Below, piece after piece: positions 7,225 through 16,900 of a DNA stretch of 64,000 nucleotides. Under the pieces are notes generated by a model. That model was given only the letters and a program-made list of their open reading frames with translations. It was not told where the DNA came from and made no database searches. The DNA is from Thauera sp. JM12B12. Lineage in GTDB: Bacteria > Pseudomonadota > Gammaproteobacteria > Burkholderiales > Rhodocyclaceae. Positions within the stretch are counted from its first letter, which is position 1, and the number at the start of each line of letters is the position of its first letter. The DNA is taken from positions 4,092,001-4,156,000 of the forward strand of contig NZ_CP154859.1 of the NCBI RefSeq assembly GCF_039614725.1, given 5' to 3'. The position numbers were made by a program, and so were the translations under genes.

Positions 7225-9432
7225 TCACCCTACGCGGCCGTCACCCTTGACGCGGCCGATGCGCACGACCTCCTGCACCCGGCGCACCGCACGCATGACG
7301 CGCGCCAGATGCATGCGGTCATGCACCTGCACGGTGAAGCTGAGGGCGGTGTAGTCGCCCTGCTCGCTCTCCATCGATACGCTCTGGATGTTGCAGTCCT
7401 CCTCGGCGATCGCGCTCGCCACGCGTGCGAGGACGCCACGCGCATTGCGGCTGAGGACGCGGATGCCGACGTCGAACAGGCGATCGTCGACCACGTGCTC
7501 CCATTCCACGTCCACCCAGCGCCCACGGTCACTGCGCAGCTTGGCGACGTTGGGGCAGTCGTGGGTGTGCACCTCCAGCCCCTGGCCCTTGCGCAGGGTG
7601 CCGATGATCGGGTCGCCCGGAATCGGGTGGCAGCAGCGCGCGAGCTGCACCGCCACGCCCTCGGAGCCGCGGATGGTGATCGCGCCCGCAGGCTTGGGCT
7701 TGACCACGTCGGGGCGGCCGGATTCGAGGTCCTGCGCCTCGGCCAGGCGGCGGGCGACGATCACCGGCAGGCGCTTGCCGAGGCCGAGGTCGGAGAACAC
7801 GTCCTTCTTGTTGCGCACCCCACGGTCGCGCAGGAAGCGGTCCCAGGCGAAGGACGAGATCTGCCCCAGGGTGAGTCCGTGCGGACGCAGGGCCTGGTTG
7901 AGCAGGCGCTCGCCGAGCGCGACGGATTCGTCCTGCTGCGCGTTCTTGAGGAAGTGGCGGATCTGCGAGCGCGCCTTGCCGGTGCGGGCGTAGGACAGCC
8001 ACGCCGGGTTGGGGTTGGCGTGGGCGGCGGTGATGATCTCGACCTGGTCGCCATTGCGCAGCTCGCTGCGCAGCGGCATCAGGTCGCCGTTGATGCGGCA
8101 GGCCACGCAGCGGTTGCCGACGTCGGTGTGCACCGCATAGGCGAAGTCCACCGGCGTCGAGCCCTTGGGCATCGAGAAGATCTTGCCCATCGGCGAGAAC
8201 ACATAGACCTCGCCGGGGAAGAGATCGATCTTGACGTGCTCGAGGAACTCGGTGGCCTCGCCCGAGGTGGATTGCAGCTCGAGCAGCGACTGCAGCCAGG
8301 AGTGCGTCTTTTGCTGCAGCTCGGTGAGCGTGCGCTCGTCTTCCTTGTACAGCCAGTGCGAGGCCACGCCGGTCTCGGCGATGTGGTGCATCTCGCGGGT
8401 ACGGATCTGGACCTCGACCGGCATGCCGAAGGGGCCGATCAGGGTGGTGTGCAGACTCTGGTAGCCGTTGGCCTTGGGGATCGCCAGGTAGTCCTTGAAC
8501 TTGCCCGGCACCGGCTTGTACATCGAGTGCAGGGCACCGAGCGCGAGGTAGCAGCTCGGCACGTCCTTGACGATGACGCGGAAGCCGTAGATGTCGAGCA
8601 CCTGCGAGAACGACAGGTGCTTCTCGACCATCTTGCGGTAGATGCCGTAGAGGTGCTTCTCGCGGCCCTGCACCTCCGCGACGATGCCCCACTGCGGCAG
8701 ACGCTCCTCGATGCTGGCGAGGATCTTGCCGACCACCTCGCGGCGATTGCCGCGCGCCGAGCGGATGGCCTTGGACAGCACCTCGAAGCGCAGCGGGTAC
8801 TTGTTGCGGAAGGAGAGTTCCTGCAGCTCACGGAACAGATCGTTGAGGCCGAGCCGGTTGGCGATCGGCGCGTAGATCTCGAGCGTCTCGTTGGCGATGC
8901 GGCGGCGCTTGGCCGGACGCATGTGGTCCAGCGTGCGCATGTTGTGCAGGCGGTCGGCGAGCTTGATGAGGATGACGCGCAGGTCGCTCGCCATCGCCAG
9001 CAGCATCTTGCGGAAGTTCTCCGCCTGCGCCTCTTCCTGCGAGCGGAACTCGATCTTGTCGAGCTTGGAGAGGCCGTCGACGAGTTCGGCGGAGACCTTG
9101 CCGAAGCGCTCGGCGATCTCCGCCTTGGTGATGTGGGTGTCCTCCATCACGTCGTGGAGGAGCGCAGCGATCAGCGCCTGGGGGTCGAGATGCCAGTCGG
9201 CGACCAGGGAACACACCGCAACCGGGTGGCTGACGTAGGGTTCGCCGCTGACGCGGAACTGCCCGGCGTGGGCGTCGGCCGAGAAATGGTAGGCCGCCTC
9301 GACGCGACCCACGTCCTCGGCCTTGAGGTAGGTCTCGAGCTTGGTCTTGAGCTGCTGGAAATCGAGCGAGAGCACGCTCGAGGGGGGCGGCCGGTAAGGC
9401 TGGGGGGCTGGGCCCGCTTCTGCGGTCTTCAT
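7225..9432 (-). CDS. spoT: Bifunctional (p)ppGpp synthetase/hydrolase SpoT
   Basis: 735 residues; makes and degrades the stringent-response alarmone. The HD hydrolase domain (about 40-190) has an intact metal site (HDVMEDT near 92), so hydrolysis is expected. The synthetase domain (about 240-370) has IYGFRVIVKDVPSCYLALG, GKFKDYLAIPKANGYQSLHT and VEVQIRTREMHHIAE. A TGS domain (about 395-455) with KGSTPVDFAYAVHTDVG and a C-terminal ACT domain (about 660-735) follow. Both activities appear retained, unlike RelA. Operon order gmk-rpoZ-spoT is conserved in proteobacteria. Confidence 0.97.
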   Translation of the reverse strand: MKTAEAGPAPQPYRPPPSSVLSLDFQQLKTKLETYLKAEDVGRVEAAYHFSADAHAGQFRVSGEPYVSHPVAVCSLVADWHLDPQALIAALLHDVMEDTHITKAEIAERFGKVSAELVDGLSKLDKIEFRSQEEAQAENFRKMLLAMASDLRVILIKLADRLHNMRTLDHMRPAKRRRIANETLEIYAPIANRLGLNDLFRELQELSFRNKYPLRFEVLSKAIRSARGNRREVVGKILASIEERLPQWGIVAEVQGREKHLYGIYRKMVEKHLSFSQVLDIYGFRVIVKDVPSCYLALGALHSMYKPVPGKFKDYLAIPKANGYQSLHTTLIGPFGMPVEVQIRTREMHHIAETGVASHWLYKEDERTLTELQQKTHSWLQSLLELQSTSGEATEFLEHVKIDLFPGEVYVFSPMGKIFSMPKGSTPVDFAYAVHTDVGNRCVACRINGDLMPLRSELRNGDQVEIITAAHANPNPAWLSYARTGKARSQIRHFLKNAQQDESVALGERLLNQALRPHGLTLGQISSFAWDRFLRDRGVRNKKDVFSDLGLGKRLPVIVARRLAEAQDLESGRPDVVKPKPAGAITIRGSEGVAVQLARCCHPIPGDPIIGTLRKGQGLEVHTHDCPNVAKLRSDRGRWVDVEWEHVVDDRLFDVGIRVLSRNARGVLARVASAIAEEDCNIQSVSMESEQGDYTALSFTVQVHDRMHLARVMRAVRRVQEVVRIGRVKGDGRVG

Positions 9433-9449
9433 GCGACCCCCCGGCGTGG

Positions 9450-9665
9450 TCAGGCCTGGCCGCGATTGAGCATCTCGAGACCGACCTTGCCCGCCGCCAC
9501 TTCACGCAGCGCGATCACGGTGGGCTTGTCGTTGTCGCCGGGCTCGAGTTCGATCTGCGGCGTGCCGCCGGCAGTGAGCTGGCGGGCACGATAGGTTGCC
9601 GCCAGGGTGAGCTGGAAGCGGTTCGGAATCCTTTTCAGGCAGTCTTCGACGGTGATGCGGGCCAT
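9450..9665 (-). CDS. rpoZ: RNA polymerase omega subunit
   Basis: 71 residues, [20 protein letters not shown], with the family pattern ARQL and [16 protein letters not shown]. Omega helps assemble RNA polymerase around beta' and forms part of the ppGpp site, which fits its place between gmk and spoT. ATG at 9665 lies 2 nt after the gmk stop, so translation is probably coupled. A longer reading of the same frame extends upstream to 10664 but runs through gmk out of frame and is not real. Confidence 0.96.
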   Translation of the reverse strand: MARITVEDCLKRIPNRFQLTLAATYRARQLTAGGTPQIELEPGDNDKPTVIALREVAAGKVGLEMLNRGQA

Positions 9666-9667
9666 GT

Positions 9668-10282
9668 TCAATCCTGTTCGAGAAAGGCGAAATATTCGGG
9701 ATGCCGCTGATGCTGGTTGGCGTAGCGCAAACGCGCAGCGCGCACGACGGCAACGAGGTCGTCGAGCGCGGCATCGATTTCGTCGTTGATTATAACGTAG
9801 TCGAATTCGGCGACATGGCGCATTTCCCCGCGGGCACCGAGCAGGCGGCGGCTGATCACGTCGTCGCTGTCGGTGTTTCGGCCACGCAGACGGGCTTCGA
9901 GTTCCTCCATCGACGGCGGCAGGATGAAGACGCCGACCGCGCCGGGGAAGTGCTTCCTCACCTGCTGCGCGCCCTGCCAGTCGATTTCGAGCAGGGTGTC
10001 GCGCCCTGCATCGATCTGCGCCTTGAGCCAGACCTTCGAGGTGGCGTAGTAGTTGCCGTGCACTTCCGCCCATTCGAGGAACTCGCCGCGGTCGCGCAGC
10101 GCGCGGAAGGTCGGCACGTCGACGAAGTGGTATTCGCGCCCGTCCTGCTCGCCGGGGCGCGGCGCGCGCGTGGTGTAGGAGATCGACAGCTGCACCCGCG
10201 CATCGCGCTGCAGCAGGCCGCGCACCAGGGTGGTCTTGCCGGCGCCCGAGGGCGCGGTGACGATGAAAAGTGTTCCGGGCAT
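9668..10282 (-). CDS. gmk: Guanylate kinase
   Basis: 204 residues; phosphorylates GMP to GDP. Walker A is [11 protein letters not shown] at residues 10-20. The GMP-binding region has [22 protein letters not shown] and [15 protein letters not shown], and the lid has [17 protein letters not shown]. First gene of gmk-rpoZ-spoT. Its ancestral upstream neighbour yicC is now 15 kb away because of the island insertion, so gmk must use its own or an island promoter. Confidence 0.97.
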   Translation of the reverse strand: MPGTLFIVTAPSGAGKTTLVRGLLQRDARVQLSISYTTRAPRPGEQDGREYHFVDVPTFRALRDRGEFLEWAEVHGNYYATSKVWLKAQIDAGRDTLLEIDWQGAQQVRKHFPGAVGVFILPPSMEELEARLRGRNTDSDDVISRRLLGARGEMRHVAEFDYVIINDEIDAALDDLVAVVRAARLRYANQHQRHPEYFAFLEQD

Positions 10283-10318
10283 GGCCTGCGTTCCTGTGGG
10301 TGCCTTGGCGTGGAGCCG

Positions 10319-10338
10319 TTATTCCAGGTTCTGCACCT
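10319..10338 (-). pseudogene. Displaced 3' end of yicC (att-side remnant)
   Basis: Read on the minus strand this stretch encodes the last codons QVQNLE-stop, in register with the end of the intact yicC (QVQNIE-stop at 25249-25270). It lies 36 nt upstream of gmk. It is best explained as the original yicC tail left on the gmk side when the element recombined into the gene. Confidence 0.75.
10329..10338. other. Attachment site of the integrated element (gmk side)
   Basis: TTCTGCACCT on the plus strand is identical to 25259-25268 inside the yicC 3' end. The two copies bound the 14.9 kb element in direct orientation. The core may extend by a few mismatched bases. The integrase sits next to the other copy. 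Confidence 0.7.
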
Positions 10339-10400
10339 ATATGTTGAATACAGCCTAGAAACCTTGCCGTTACTGATGGTCTGCGTTCGGCTGTATTTTT

Positions 10401-10420
10401 GGGTGCACTCTTGGGTGCAC
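10401..10420. promoter_or_regulatory. Paired GGGTGCAC direct repeats, predicted integrase arm sites (gmk side)
   Basis: GGGTGCAC-TCTT-GGGTGCAC lies 62 bp inside the element from the att core. The same octamer pair with a 4-bp spacer (GCTT) recurs at 25120-25139 near the other end. Matching direct repeats near both att cores are the usual layout of arm-type integrase binding sites. Confidence 0.6.
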
Positions 10421-10698
10421 ATTTTCCGGCCTCTTGTGCCTTGAGGCTGAATTGTACGCAGCGGCGCCCAAGTAAAGAACCCGCCTCTTGCTGGCGCAGA
10501 ACCCAGTCGAAGAAACAGCCCCAGGCCCGCCGAAACCTGCCGACGTTCGCGGTTCGAATTACCCGCGCCGGAAGATCGCCAGGAAGTACCTTGACGCCAG
10601 CCCCGCGCGCGTACATCTCTCGATTCCATCGCCCAGGCCCACCAGATCGGCCCAGGTGCCACACATCAGATGCGGGTGATAGTCAGGCACTGCCGAAC
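10421..10698. other. Non-coding end of the island
   Basis: Between the arm sites and the RHH terminator I see no open frame with a credible ribosome site or family match, and no RNA gene. The 463 bases between gmk and the RHH gene otherwise hold only the yicC remnant, att core, arm sites and terminator listed separately. Confidence 0.5.
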
Positions 10699-10720
10699 AA
10701 AAAAACCGGCACACGGCCGG
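10699..10720 (-). terminator. Rho-independent terminator after the RHH gene
   Basis: On the minus strand CCGGC-CGTGT-GCCGG is followed by seven T. It lies 26 nt after the stop of the RHH gene and would end the mod-res-RHH transcripts before gmk. A degenerate copy occurs at 17417-17437. Confidence 0.75.
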
Positions 10721-10745
10721 GTCGGTTACTGGTGCTGATCGAGGA

Positions 10746-10961
10746 TCACCCCGCATCGGTTACAGCGTAACCATCGAAGTGCAGAATCGCGGCCTCGATC
10801 ACTTGGCGCTTGGTCTGGCCGGTGCGCTCGCAGATACGTTTGAGCGTTGCGTCAGCAGTCGGGGACAGCATCACTTGCAGCCGCGTGAGCAGCAGCCCGT
10901 CCGGGTCTTTCAGCGCGCGCTCGCGGTAGCGGCGTTGCTTCTCGGCGTTGGTCATGCCCAT
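10746..10961 (-). CDS. Small ribbon-helix-helix-type repressor candidate
   Basis: 71 residues starting MGMTNAEKQRRYRERALKDP, followed by LTRLQVMLSPTADATLKRICERTGQTKRQVIEAAI. The pattern of a short beta strand, a helix, TGQTKRQ and a second helix fits an Arc/MetJ (CopG-like) DNA-binding fold. Two copies of GGTTAC-N3-GTAACC stand directly upstream and a third is encoded within its own last codons (GYAVT). Autoregulation through these palindromes is therefore likely. It directly follows res. A truncated relative lies at 17464-17556. Confidence 0.65.
   Translation of the reverse strand: MGMTNAEKQRRYRERALKDPDGLLLTRLQVMLSPTADATLKRICERTGQTKRQVIEAAILHFDGYAVTDAG
10758..10772. repeat. GGTTAC-N3-GTAACC palindrome inside the 3' end of the RHH gene
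   Basis: GGTTACAGCGTAACC encodes residues GYAVT on the minus strand and matches the two palindromes upstream of the same gene. A fourth copy lies in the truncated gene at 17473-17487. It may be an operator embedded in coding sequence. Confidence 0.6.
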
Positions 10962-10973
10962 GTTGTCCTCGTC

Positions 10974-10988
10974 GGTTACAGCGTAACC
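10974..10988. promoter_or_regulatory. RHH operator palindrome 1
   Basis: GGTTACAGCGTAACC, 13 bp upstream of the RHH gene start. Its centre is 28 bp (under three helical turns) from the centre of the second palindrome at 11002-11016. Confidence 0.6.
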
Positions 10989-11001
10989 GTAACTCTAGAA
11001 T

Positions 11002-11016
11002 GGTTACGCTGTAACC
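11002..11016. promoter_or_regulatory. RHH operator palindrome 2 overlapping a predicted promoter
   Basis: GGTTACGCTGTAACC. On the minus strand a -35-like TTGCGG, a 17-bp spacer that includes this palindrome, and a -10-like TAGAGT precede the RHH gene. A bound repressor would block this promoter. Confidence 0.55.
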
Positions 11017-11026
11017 GCAATCCGGA

Positions 11027-13915
11027 TCACGCAGGGACCAATACCCCCTCACCAATCGGTTCCGACGCGCGCGCATGTCCTGCGTGATGCGCCAGCACGT
11101 CATCGACCTTCGACGGTTCGGCCTTCACCACATCCCAGCACCACGTCCCGAAGCCACCGCGGGCATTCACCGCCCGCACCCAGGCATCGAGCGCCATGCG
11201 CTTGACCCTGTTCTGGTCCGAGTCCTCGCCCTTGATCTCCAGCACCAGTCGCTTGCCGTTGGCGAGCTCGATCAGGAAATCGGGCACGAAGCGCCGCCGG
11301 CTGCCGCGCCACAGGTAGTAGATCTGGAAGCCCAAGTGGTCGTTCTTGGCGTAGGCCGCCACGTCAGCCCGCTGTTCGAGCACATTGACCGTGTAGGCTT
11401 CCCAAGTGCTGTCCGAGACTGCGTGGCTGATCTGCGACTTGGTCGTCTCGACGCAAGGCTTTGTCGTGTACCAAGTGCGCATGTTGCGCGTCGAGCCGAT
11501 CGGGAACTCGCTATCGAACACGGGTTCCAGCCGCTCGGCGTTCTCCTGCCGGAAATGATCGACCACATGCTGGACGATGGTGTCGATCGAGAGCGCGAAC
11601 AGGATGCGCTTGCGCAGCGGCTCCTGATGGAACAGCGACGGGATGTCGAGCCGGTCGGACTGGAAGAACTGTTCGACCAGTCGCACCAGTTGCTGAACGA
11701 GATATTCGCGGCTGCCGGTGAAGCCGTGCCGCATTTCGGCAAATGCCTTGCGCGCCGCCACGAACAACACGCGCTGCAGCCGGAACTCTTCGGGCAGCTT
11801 CTCCAGGTCAATGGACACCGCCTTGCTGAGGTCGGCCGCACCGCCCAAGGCGGGAGCCATGTCCGCGCTGACGTGGATCTTGGCAGGATCGAGCTTGAGC
11901 ACCGTCATCTTCGACCAATTGACACGCAGCGTGGAGTGCACAACCACATCGACCCGCAGCACATTGGGCCAACTGATCTCCAGTTCGGCGCGCTCCTGGA
12001 CAGCCTCGACTTGGGTGCTGTTTCGCGGCGGCGGCGGCGCATCGCCTCCCGCACCCACATCCTCGAACACCGACAGCGGAACACCGAACACGTTGACGTA
12101 CTCGGCCTTGAACAGCATCCGTTCCTTGCCGTCCGGGCAGACCACCGCCTCGGTGTCGTAGGACACCCGACGCAGGCCGCGGCCGATCACCTGCTCGCAC
12201 AGTAGCTGACTGGTGAAGGCCCGCAGGCCCATGATGTGGGTCACGTTCTTGGCGTCCCAGCCCTCTGAGAGCATCGCCACCGAGATCACGTTCTGCAGAT
12301 CCTGGCCCGCGCTGCCGCGTTTGCCGACGTTGTCGATGATCGCGCGCAGCAGCTCTTCCTTCTTCAACTCCAGGAGCTCCGCCTTGCGTGTCACCGGGAT
12401 GTTGGCCGCCTCGACGATCTCGCGCAGCACCGCCTCGTAAGCCTTGTCGCTGCTGGCGGTTTCACCAATCTCCGCCTTGTCGAGCACCTTGGAGTCTACG
12501 CGCAGGGTTCGACTCGGCACATGGAGCTCGGGCCAGTACGCATCGCCCGAGCGGAAGTAATGCTCGATCCGCGCCGCGGTCTCGGTGCGATTGCACACCG
12601 TCAGCATCACTGGCGGCGAGGTGTGGTTGTTCGTCTGCCACGCCTTCAGCGTCTCGCGCCAGTCGGCCCCCAGCAGCGTATAGGCTTCCTGGACGATCTG
12701 CGGCAATGCCTCGTGCGGCTCGGCACCCCGACGGTTCAAGTCTTCAGCGACCTCGGGCTCGCGGTACAGGTGATACAGCTTGCTGCGGTACGTCTGCGCA
12801 TTCGGCAGCGCGTTGTCGCGGATCACCACGCGCGGCGTTTTCACCAGCCCGGCCTCGATCGCATCGTAGAGCCCGAAGTCCGAGATCACCCACTCGAACA
12901 GCGCAGCCTCAGTGCTGGTCTTGCCGGTCGGTGCGAACGGCGTCGCCGACAGATCAAAGCACCGGCTGATGCGGCACATCTTGTGAATGCGGTCCAGTCC
13001 CTCGACCCAGCGCGTGGCCTCTTCCAGGTCGATGCCGAGCGCCTCCGCCTCCTTCTTGCTGACCTTGCTCTCGGCCGGCTTGCGGTAGGCGTGGTGGGCC
13101 TCGTCGTTGATGACGATGATGTCCTTGTAGCCTGCGAGCTTGCCGAGCACTCGGCGCACATAGGCTTCGTCACTCTCCGCGCCCTTTTTCACCACCGAGC
13201 GGTCCTGCTCCTTCAGCGGCATCAGGCTATGCCAGTTCTCGATCAGGATCTCGACCTGATTAAGTTTCTGCCGCAGGGCTTCATTCGGGCACAGCGCGAA
13301 GGCGTCGTAGTAGTTCTCCGGATGTCCCGGCAGCAGCACCTGCAGCCGCTCCTTGACCGTCAGACCTGGCGCGACGATGAAGACCGCCCGCGAAAAGTCC
13401 TTGGTGCGTTTCGGATAGGTCAGCGCATTGAGCACCTGCCACGTGATGAGCATGGCCATCACCGTGGTCTTGCCGCTGCCGGTGGCCATCTTGTTGCAGA
13501 CGCGCTCCCACGCGCCGCCGTCGCCGGGAATGGCGATGCCCTGCTTGTAGTCGGCCGGTGCCTCGACGTGCCAGATCAGCGTCTCGATCGCTTCGAGCTG
13601 ACAGAAGTAGAAGGCGTACTGCCGGCTGATCTCCTCGTCCTGCCAGTGCGCAAGCAACTGCCGCGTCACCGAAGTCACGCCCGGATAGCCGGCCTCGCGC
13701 CAAGCATCAACCCGCTCGCGGATGCGATTGACGAGTTCGAGCTCCACGCTGCGCAGCGTGTTGTTGCGGGTGTCGAAGATCTCGTAGCCGGCCGGTCGCC
13801 GGCCTTCCATCAGCTCAAGGCTGCTGTCGCTCTTGCGCCGCCAGTGGTGGGTCGGTGCCTCGAAAGGCGAGCTGATGATCAGGGACCGCGGTTTGCTCAT
13901 CGTGTCGCCCATCAC
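11027..13915 (-). CDS. Type III-like restriction endonuclease subunit (DEAD helicase plus PD-(D/E)XK)
   Basis: 962 residues. The SF2 helicase core has motif I CNKMATGSGKTTVMAML (about 139-155), motif II in IIVINDEAHHAYR, motif III DLSATPFAP and motif VI EQVIGRGLRRVSYD. The C-terminal nuclease region has FVPDFLIELANGKRLVLEIKGE, a PD...EIK site. Together these are the architecture of type III Res subunits and related enzymes, which cleave unmodified DNA after ATP-driven translocation. It overlaps the methyltransferase stop by 4 nt (13912-13915). An in-frame ATG four codons in (MSKPRS) could be the real start. Confidence 0.88.
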   Translation of the reverse strand: MMGDTMSKPRSLIISSPFEAPTHHWRRKSDSSLELMEGRRPAGYEIFDTRNNTLRSVELELVNRIRERVDAWREAGYPGVTSVTRQLLAHWQDEEISRQYAFYFCQLEAIETLIWHVEAPADYKQGIAIPGDGGAWERVCNKMATGSGKTTVMAMLITWQVLNALTYPKRTKDFSRAVFIVAPGLTVKERLQVLLPGHPENYYDAFALCPNEALRQKLNQVEILIENWHSLMPLKEQDRSVVKKGAESDEAYVRRVLGKLAGYKDIIVINDEAHHAYRKPAESKVSKKEAEALGIDLEEATRWVEGLDRIHKMCRISRCFDLSATPFAPTGKTSTEAALFEWVISDFGLYDAIEAGLVKTPRVVIRDNALPNAQTYRSKLYHLYREPEVAEDLNRRGAEPHEALPQIVQEAYTLLGADWRETLKAWQTNNHTSPPVMLTVCNRTETAARIEHYFRSGDAYWPELHVPSRTLRVDSKVLDKAEIGETASSDKAYEAVLREIVEAANIPVTRKAELLELKKEELLRAIIDNVGKRGSAGQDLQNVISVAMLSEGWDAKNVTHIMGLRAFTSQLLCEQVIGRGLRRVSYDTEAVVCPDGKERMLFKAEYVNVFGVPLSVFEDVGAGGDAPPPPRNSTQVEAVQERAELEISWPNVLRVDVVVHSTLRVNWSKMTVLKLDPAKIHVSADMAPALGGAADLSKAVSIDLEKLPEEFRLQRVLFVAARKAFAEMRHGFTGSREYLVQQLVRLVEQFFQSDRLDIPSLFHQEPLRKRILFALSIDTIVQHVVDHFRQENAERLEPVFDSEFPIGSTRNMRTWYTTKPCVETTKSQISHAVSDSTWEAYTVNVLEQRADVAAYAKNDHLGFQIYYLWRGSRRRFVPDFLIELANGKRLVLEIKGEDSDQNRVKRMALDAWVRAVNARGGFGTWCWDVVKAEPSKVDDVLAHHAGHARASEPIGEGVLVPA

Positions 13916-16900
13916 TGCAGCCCGATCACTTTCAGCGACTCGATACCCCGGTCATCGACGATCTTCACCGCCACCTTGTGGTTGTCGCCCGCCTCGAACG
14001 GCAGGCTGACCGTGCCGTGAAATTTGCCCAGGCGAGCCTCGTCGAGCTCGGCGCGAATGTTCTTCTTCAGCTTTTCCCACCCTTCGCCCTTGCCGGCCAT
14101 CGGGAAGAACACCTGACGCGGGAAGAGGCTGCGCTCGTCGTAGTCGGTGTCGAGCGCCCACATGGCGATGTTGCGCTTGCCGCCGGACACGAGCTCGCCC
14201 TTTACGGTGTCGAAATAGTCGAAGCCATGGACCTCGACCTCGAACCGACCGTCCTTGAGCGTACGCACCTCGACCTCGGGCTGGCCCATCAGCCAGAAGC
14301 TCTGGTTGCTGGCACGCGCCTTCTTCAAGTCTTCGGTCAGCAGATCGGTATTCATCTGCGCTTTCAGCGCGGTGATGCCCTTGAGCGCGTCGATGTCCTT
14401 GGCGGCCTCCGGGTCGAAGGTGAAGGCGCAGAACACGATCATCTTCGGCAGCGGGAACAGGTTGCCGGCCTCGTTGAGCGCATTGGCGACCTGACGCTGT
14501 TCCAGCGCGGCGTGCTCCGGGCCGAAGCTCACCACCACGCGCTCGCCGCTGTCGAGGTGGCCGACGGCATGCAGGTTCGCCATGTCGGCGTCGAAGGGCA
14601 GTGCCTCCAGGTCGGCGAACTTCAGCATCTGGCCGCCCTTGCCGCGGATGCCGGTCTTCAGCAACTCGTCGCGCCACTGGTGCTGGCGACCGGATTCGCC
14701 GGTGCGCGCAATGCTGGCGTCCGCCTCTTCCGGGCCGCTCGCCTCGTCCAGCGACTTCACGCTCGGGAAGGGCACCGCCTCGACGGTGAAGGGGCCGGTG
14801 ATGCGCAGCTTGTTTTTGGCGATCGCGGGCTGGTCGTAGAGCACCTCCTGATCGGCGTGCGCGGCGATCGAGTCGTCCATCTGGCGCTGCATGGCCTGAC
14901 GGGCGGCGTGGAAGGCATCAAAGGCTTCCCGAGCGGTGGCGGGCCAGCCCTCCGGGAAGTCGAATGGCACCTCCCATTCCTGCAGGGATACGCCCTTGGC
15001 GAAGTCGATGGCCGTGCCCTTGCGCCCGCCTTCGGTGATCGCGAAGGGCAGCGCCGGCGGCGCGCGATGCAGTGCATCGTTGAGACGCGCCAGCGCGGTG
15101 TCGATCGCCGGGTGCATGCGCTCGTAGATGCTGTCGATGTCCGGGTTGTTGGCGATCGACTTCAGCGTGACGTGCGGGACCGTCTTGTAGATGAAGCCGC
15201 CTTTCAGACCCTCATGCGGATACTTCAGCTCGAAGTAGTCGAAGCTGGCGGTCATCAGGCGCTGCTTGGCCAGCGTGACGGCCACGCGCGAGGTGTCGCA
15301 GGTGATCCAGCGGCGGCCCCATTTTTCGGCGACGTAAGCCGTGGTGCCCGAGCCACAGGTCGGGTCGAGAACTAGGTCGCCGGGGTCGGTTGTCATGAGC
15401 ATACAGCGCTCAATGACTTTGCTGTTCGTTTGAACAACATAGCTCTTAGGATCGCCAAACCCTGCGGTCGTGGTGTCATCCCAGAGTCCGTTGATCGGGA
15501 ATGCAGCGAAATCATTGAAGAACCTGACATAACGCAGAGTGTTCCCAGCGGCATACAACCGTCCACCTCTGTGCAGTCTTCTCATTCCCGCTTGAGTCGT
15601 CTTCCATCCAGCCTTCTGAGGAGAGAAAAGCGAACCTTCGAAATGCCATTCAAATACTTGAGGACCTCCAGAGCTCTGGGAGGTCAGATTATCCGGAGTG
15701 AACACACCCGTGGATGGGGCCTCGTCAGTGCGGATCCGACGCCTCGAACCGGATAAGTCTTGCACCATCGAATAGCCAGAACCGCCTGCGCCGTCTATTT
15801 CCTTTTCCCTATAGATCTGACGGTACTTAACCCGACTTGCGGCCTTCGCATACCAAACCAAATAGTCAGCAACTCGGGCCAACACCTGCGTGCCGCCGGA
15901 AGGGCTCCCCGCACCAGTAGTTTTCTTAAAAGTGATCAACCCAACGGCATTCTCGGCTCCAAACACCTCATCCATGATCTCACGCACGTGATGCAGGTTC
16001 TCATCCGAGATCTGCACGAACACGCTGCCCGACTCGTGCAGCAGTTCCCGCGCCAGCAGCAGCCGGTCGCGCAGATAGGTCAGGTACGAGTGGATGCCCA
16101 GCTCCCAGGTATCCCGAAACGCCTTGATCATCTCGGGTTCCTGCGTGAGATCCGAGTCGTTGCGGTCCTTCACGTCGCGTTTGCCGACGAAAGGCTGGAA
16201 GTTGCTGCCGTACTTGATGCCGTAGGGCGGGTCGATGTAGATCATCTGCACCCGGCCGGCCATGCTCTCCTTCTGCAGCAGGCTGTTCATCACCAGCAGG
16301 CTGTCGCCCGCGACCAGCCGGTTCGCCCAGCCGCGTTCATGGCGGTAGAAGTCGATCGCGTCGCGCAGCGGCAGGTTCTCGAAGGGGGCGTCGAACAGGC
16401 CGGGCTGGATGGCCTTCTCTGCGCCCTTGGCCTTGCCCTCGCCCTTCATCGCCTTTCGCACCGCAGACAGGATGCTCGCTGGGTCGATACGTTCATGGAC
16501 GTGCAGGCTGACGGTGTCGATCTCGAAGCTGGTGCGCTCGGCTTTGCCCGCCCAGTTCAGGTAGGGCGACTGCAAGCGCTTGAGCTCTTCCAGGGCCTCG
16601 CGCATGCGGTCGGTGTCGCCCGACGCCAGCGCGTCGTCGATCAGCTTCTCGATGTTGGCGCGCGCGGGATCGAACTGCAGCGCCGGGTCGAGGTGCGGAT
16701 CGTAAGCCCAGCGCGTCTTGCCCGCCTCCGGGTCCGTGGCCGGCGTCACCATGCCGACCTCGGGGTTGTTCTTGCGCTTGTCGGCGTGGCGGTAGGAGAT
16801 GATCTGCGCCGCCTCGCCGGCTGCATTGCGCGTGACCGGCGCTGTCGGGCGCGTCGCAGCGGCCGGGGCTTTCGGCGGCGTTGGTGTGCTGCGCAGTTCC

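Noticed and set aside
9958..10664. Long minus-strand frames spanning gmk in other frames (for example the 404-residue frame that ends in rpoZ)
   Set aside because: Only the rpoZ part has family sequence; the remainder is gmk read out of frame.
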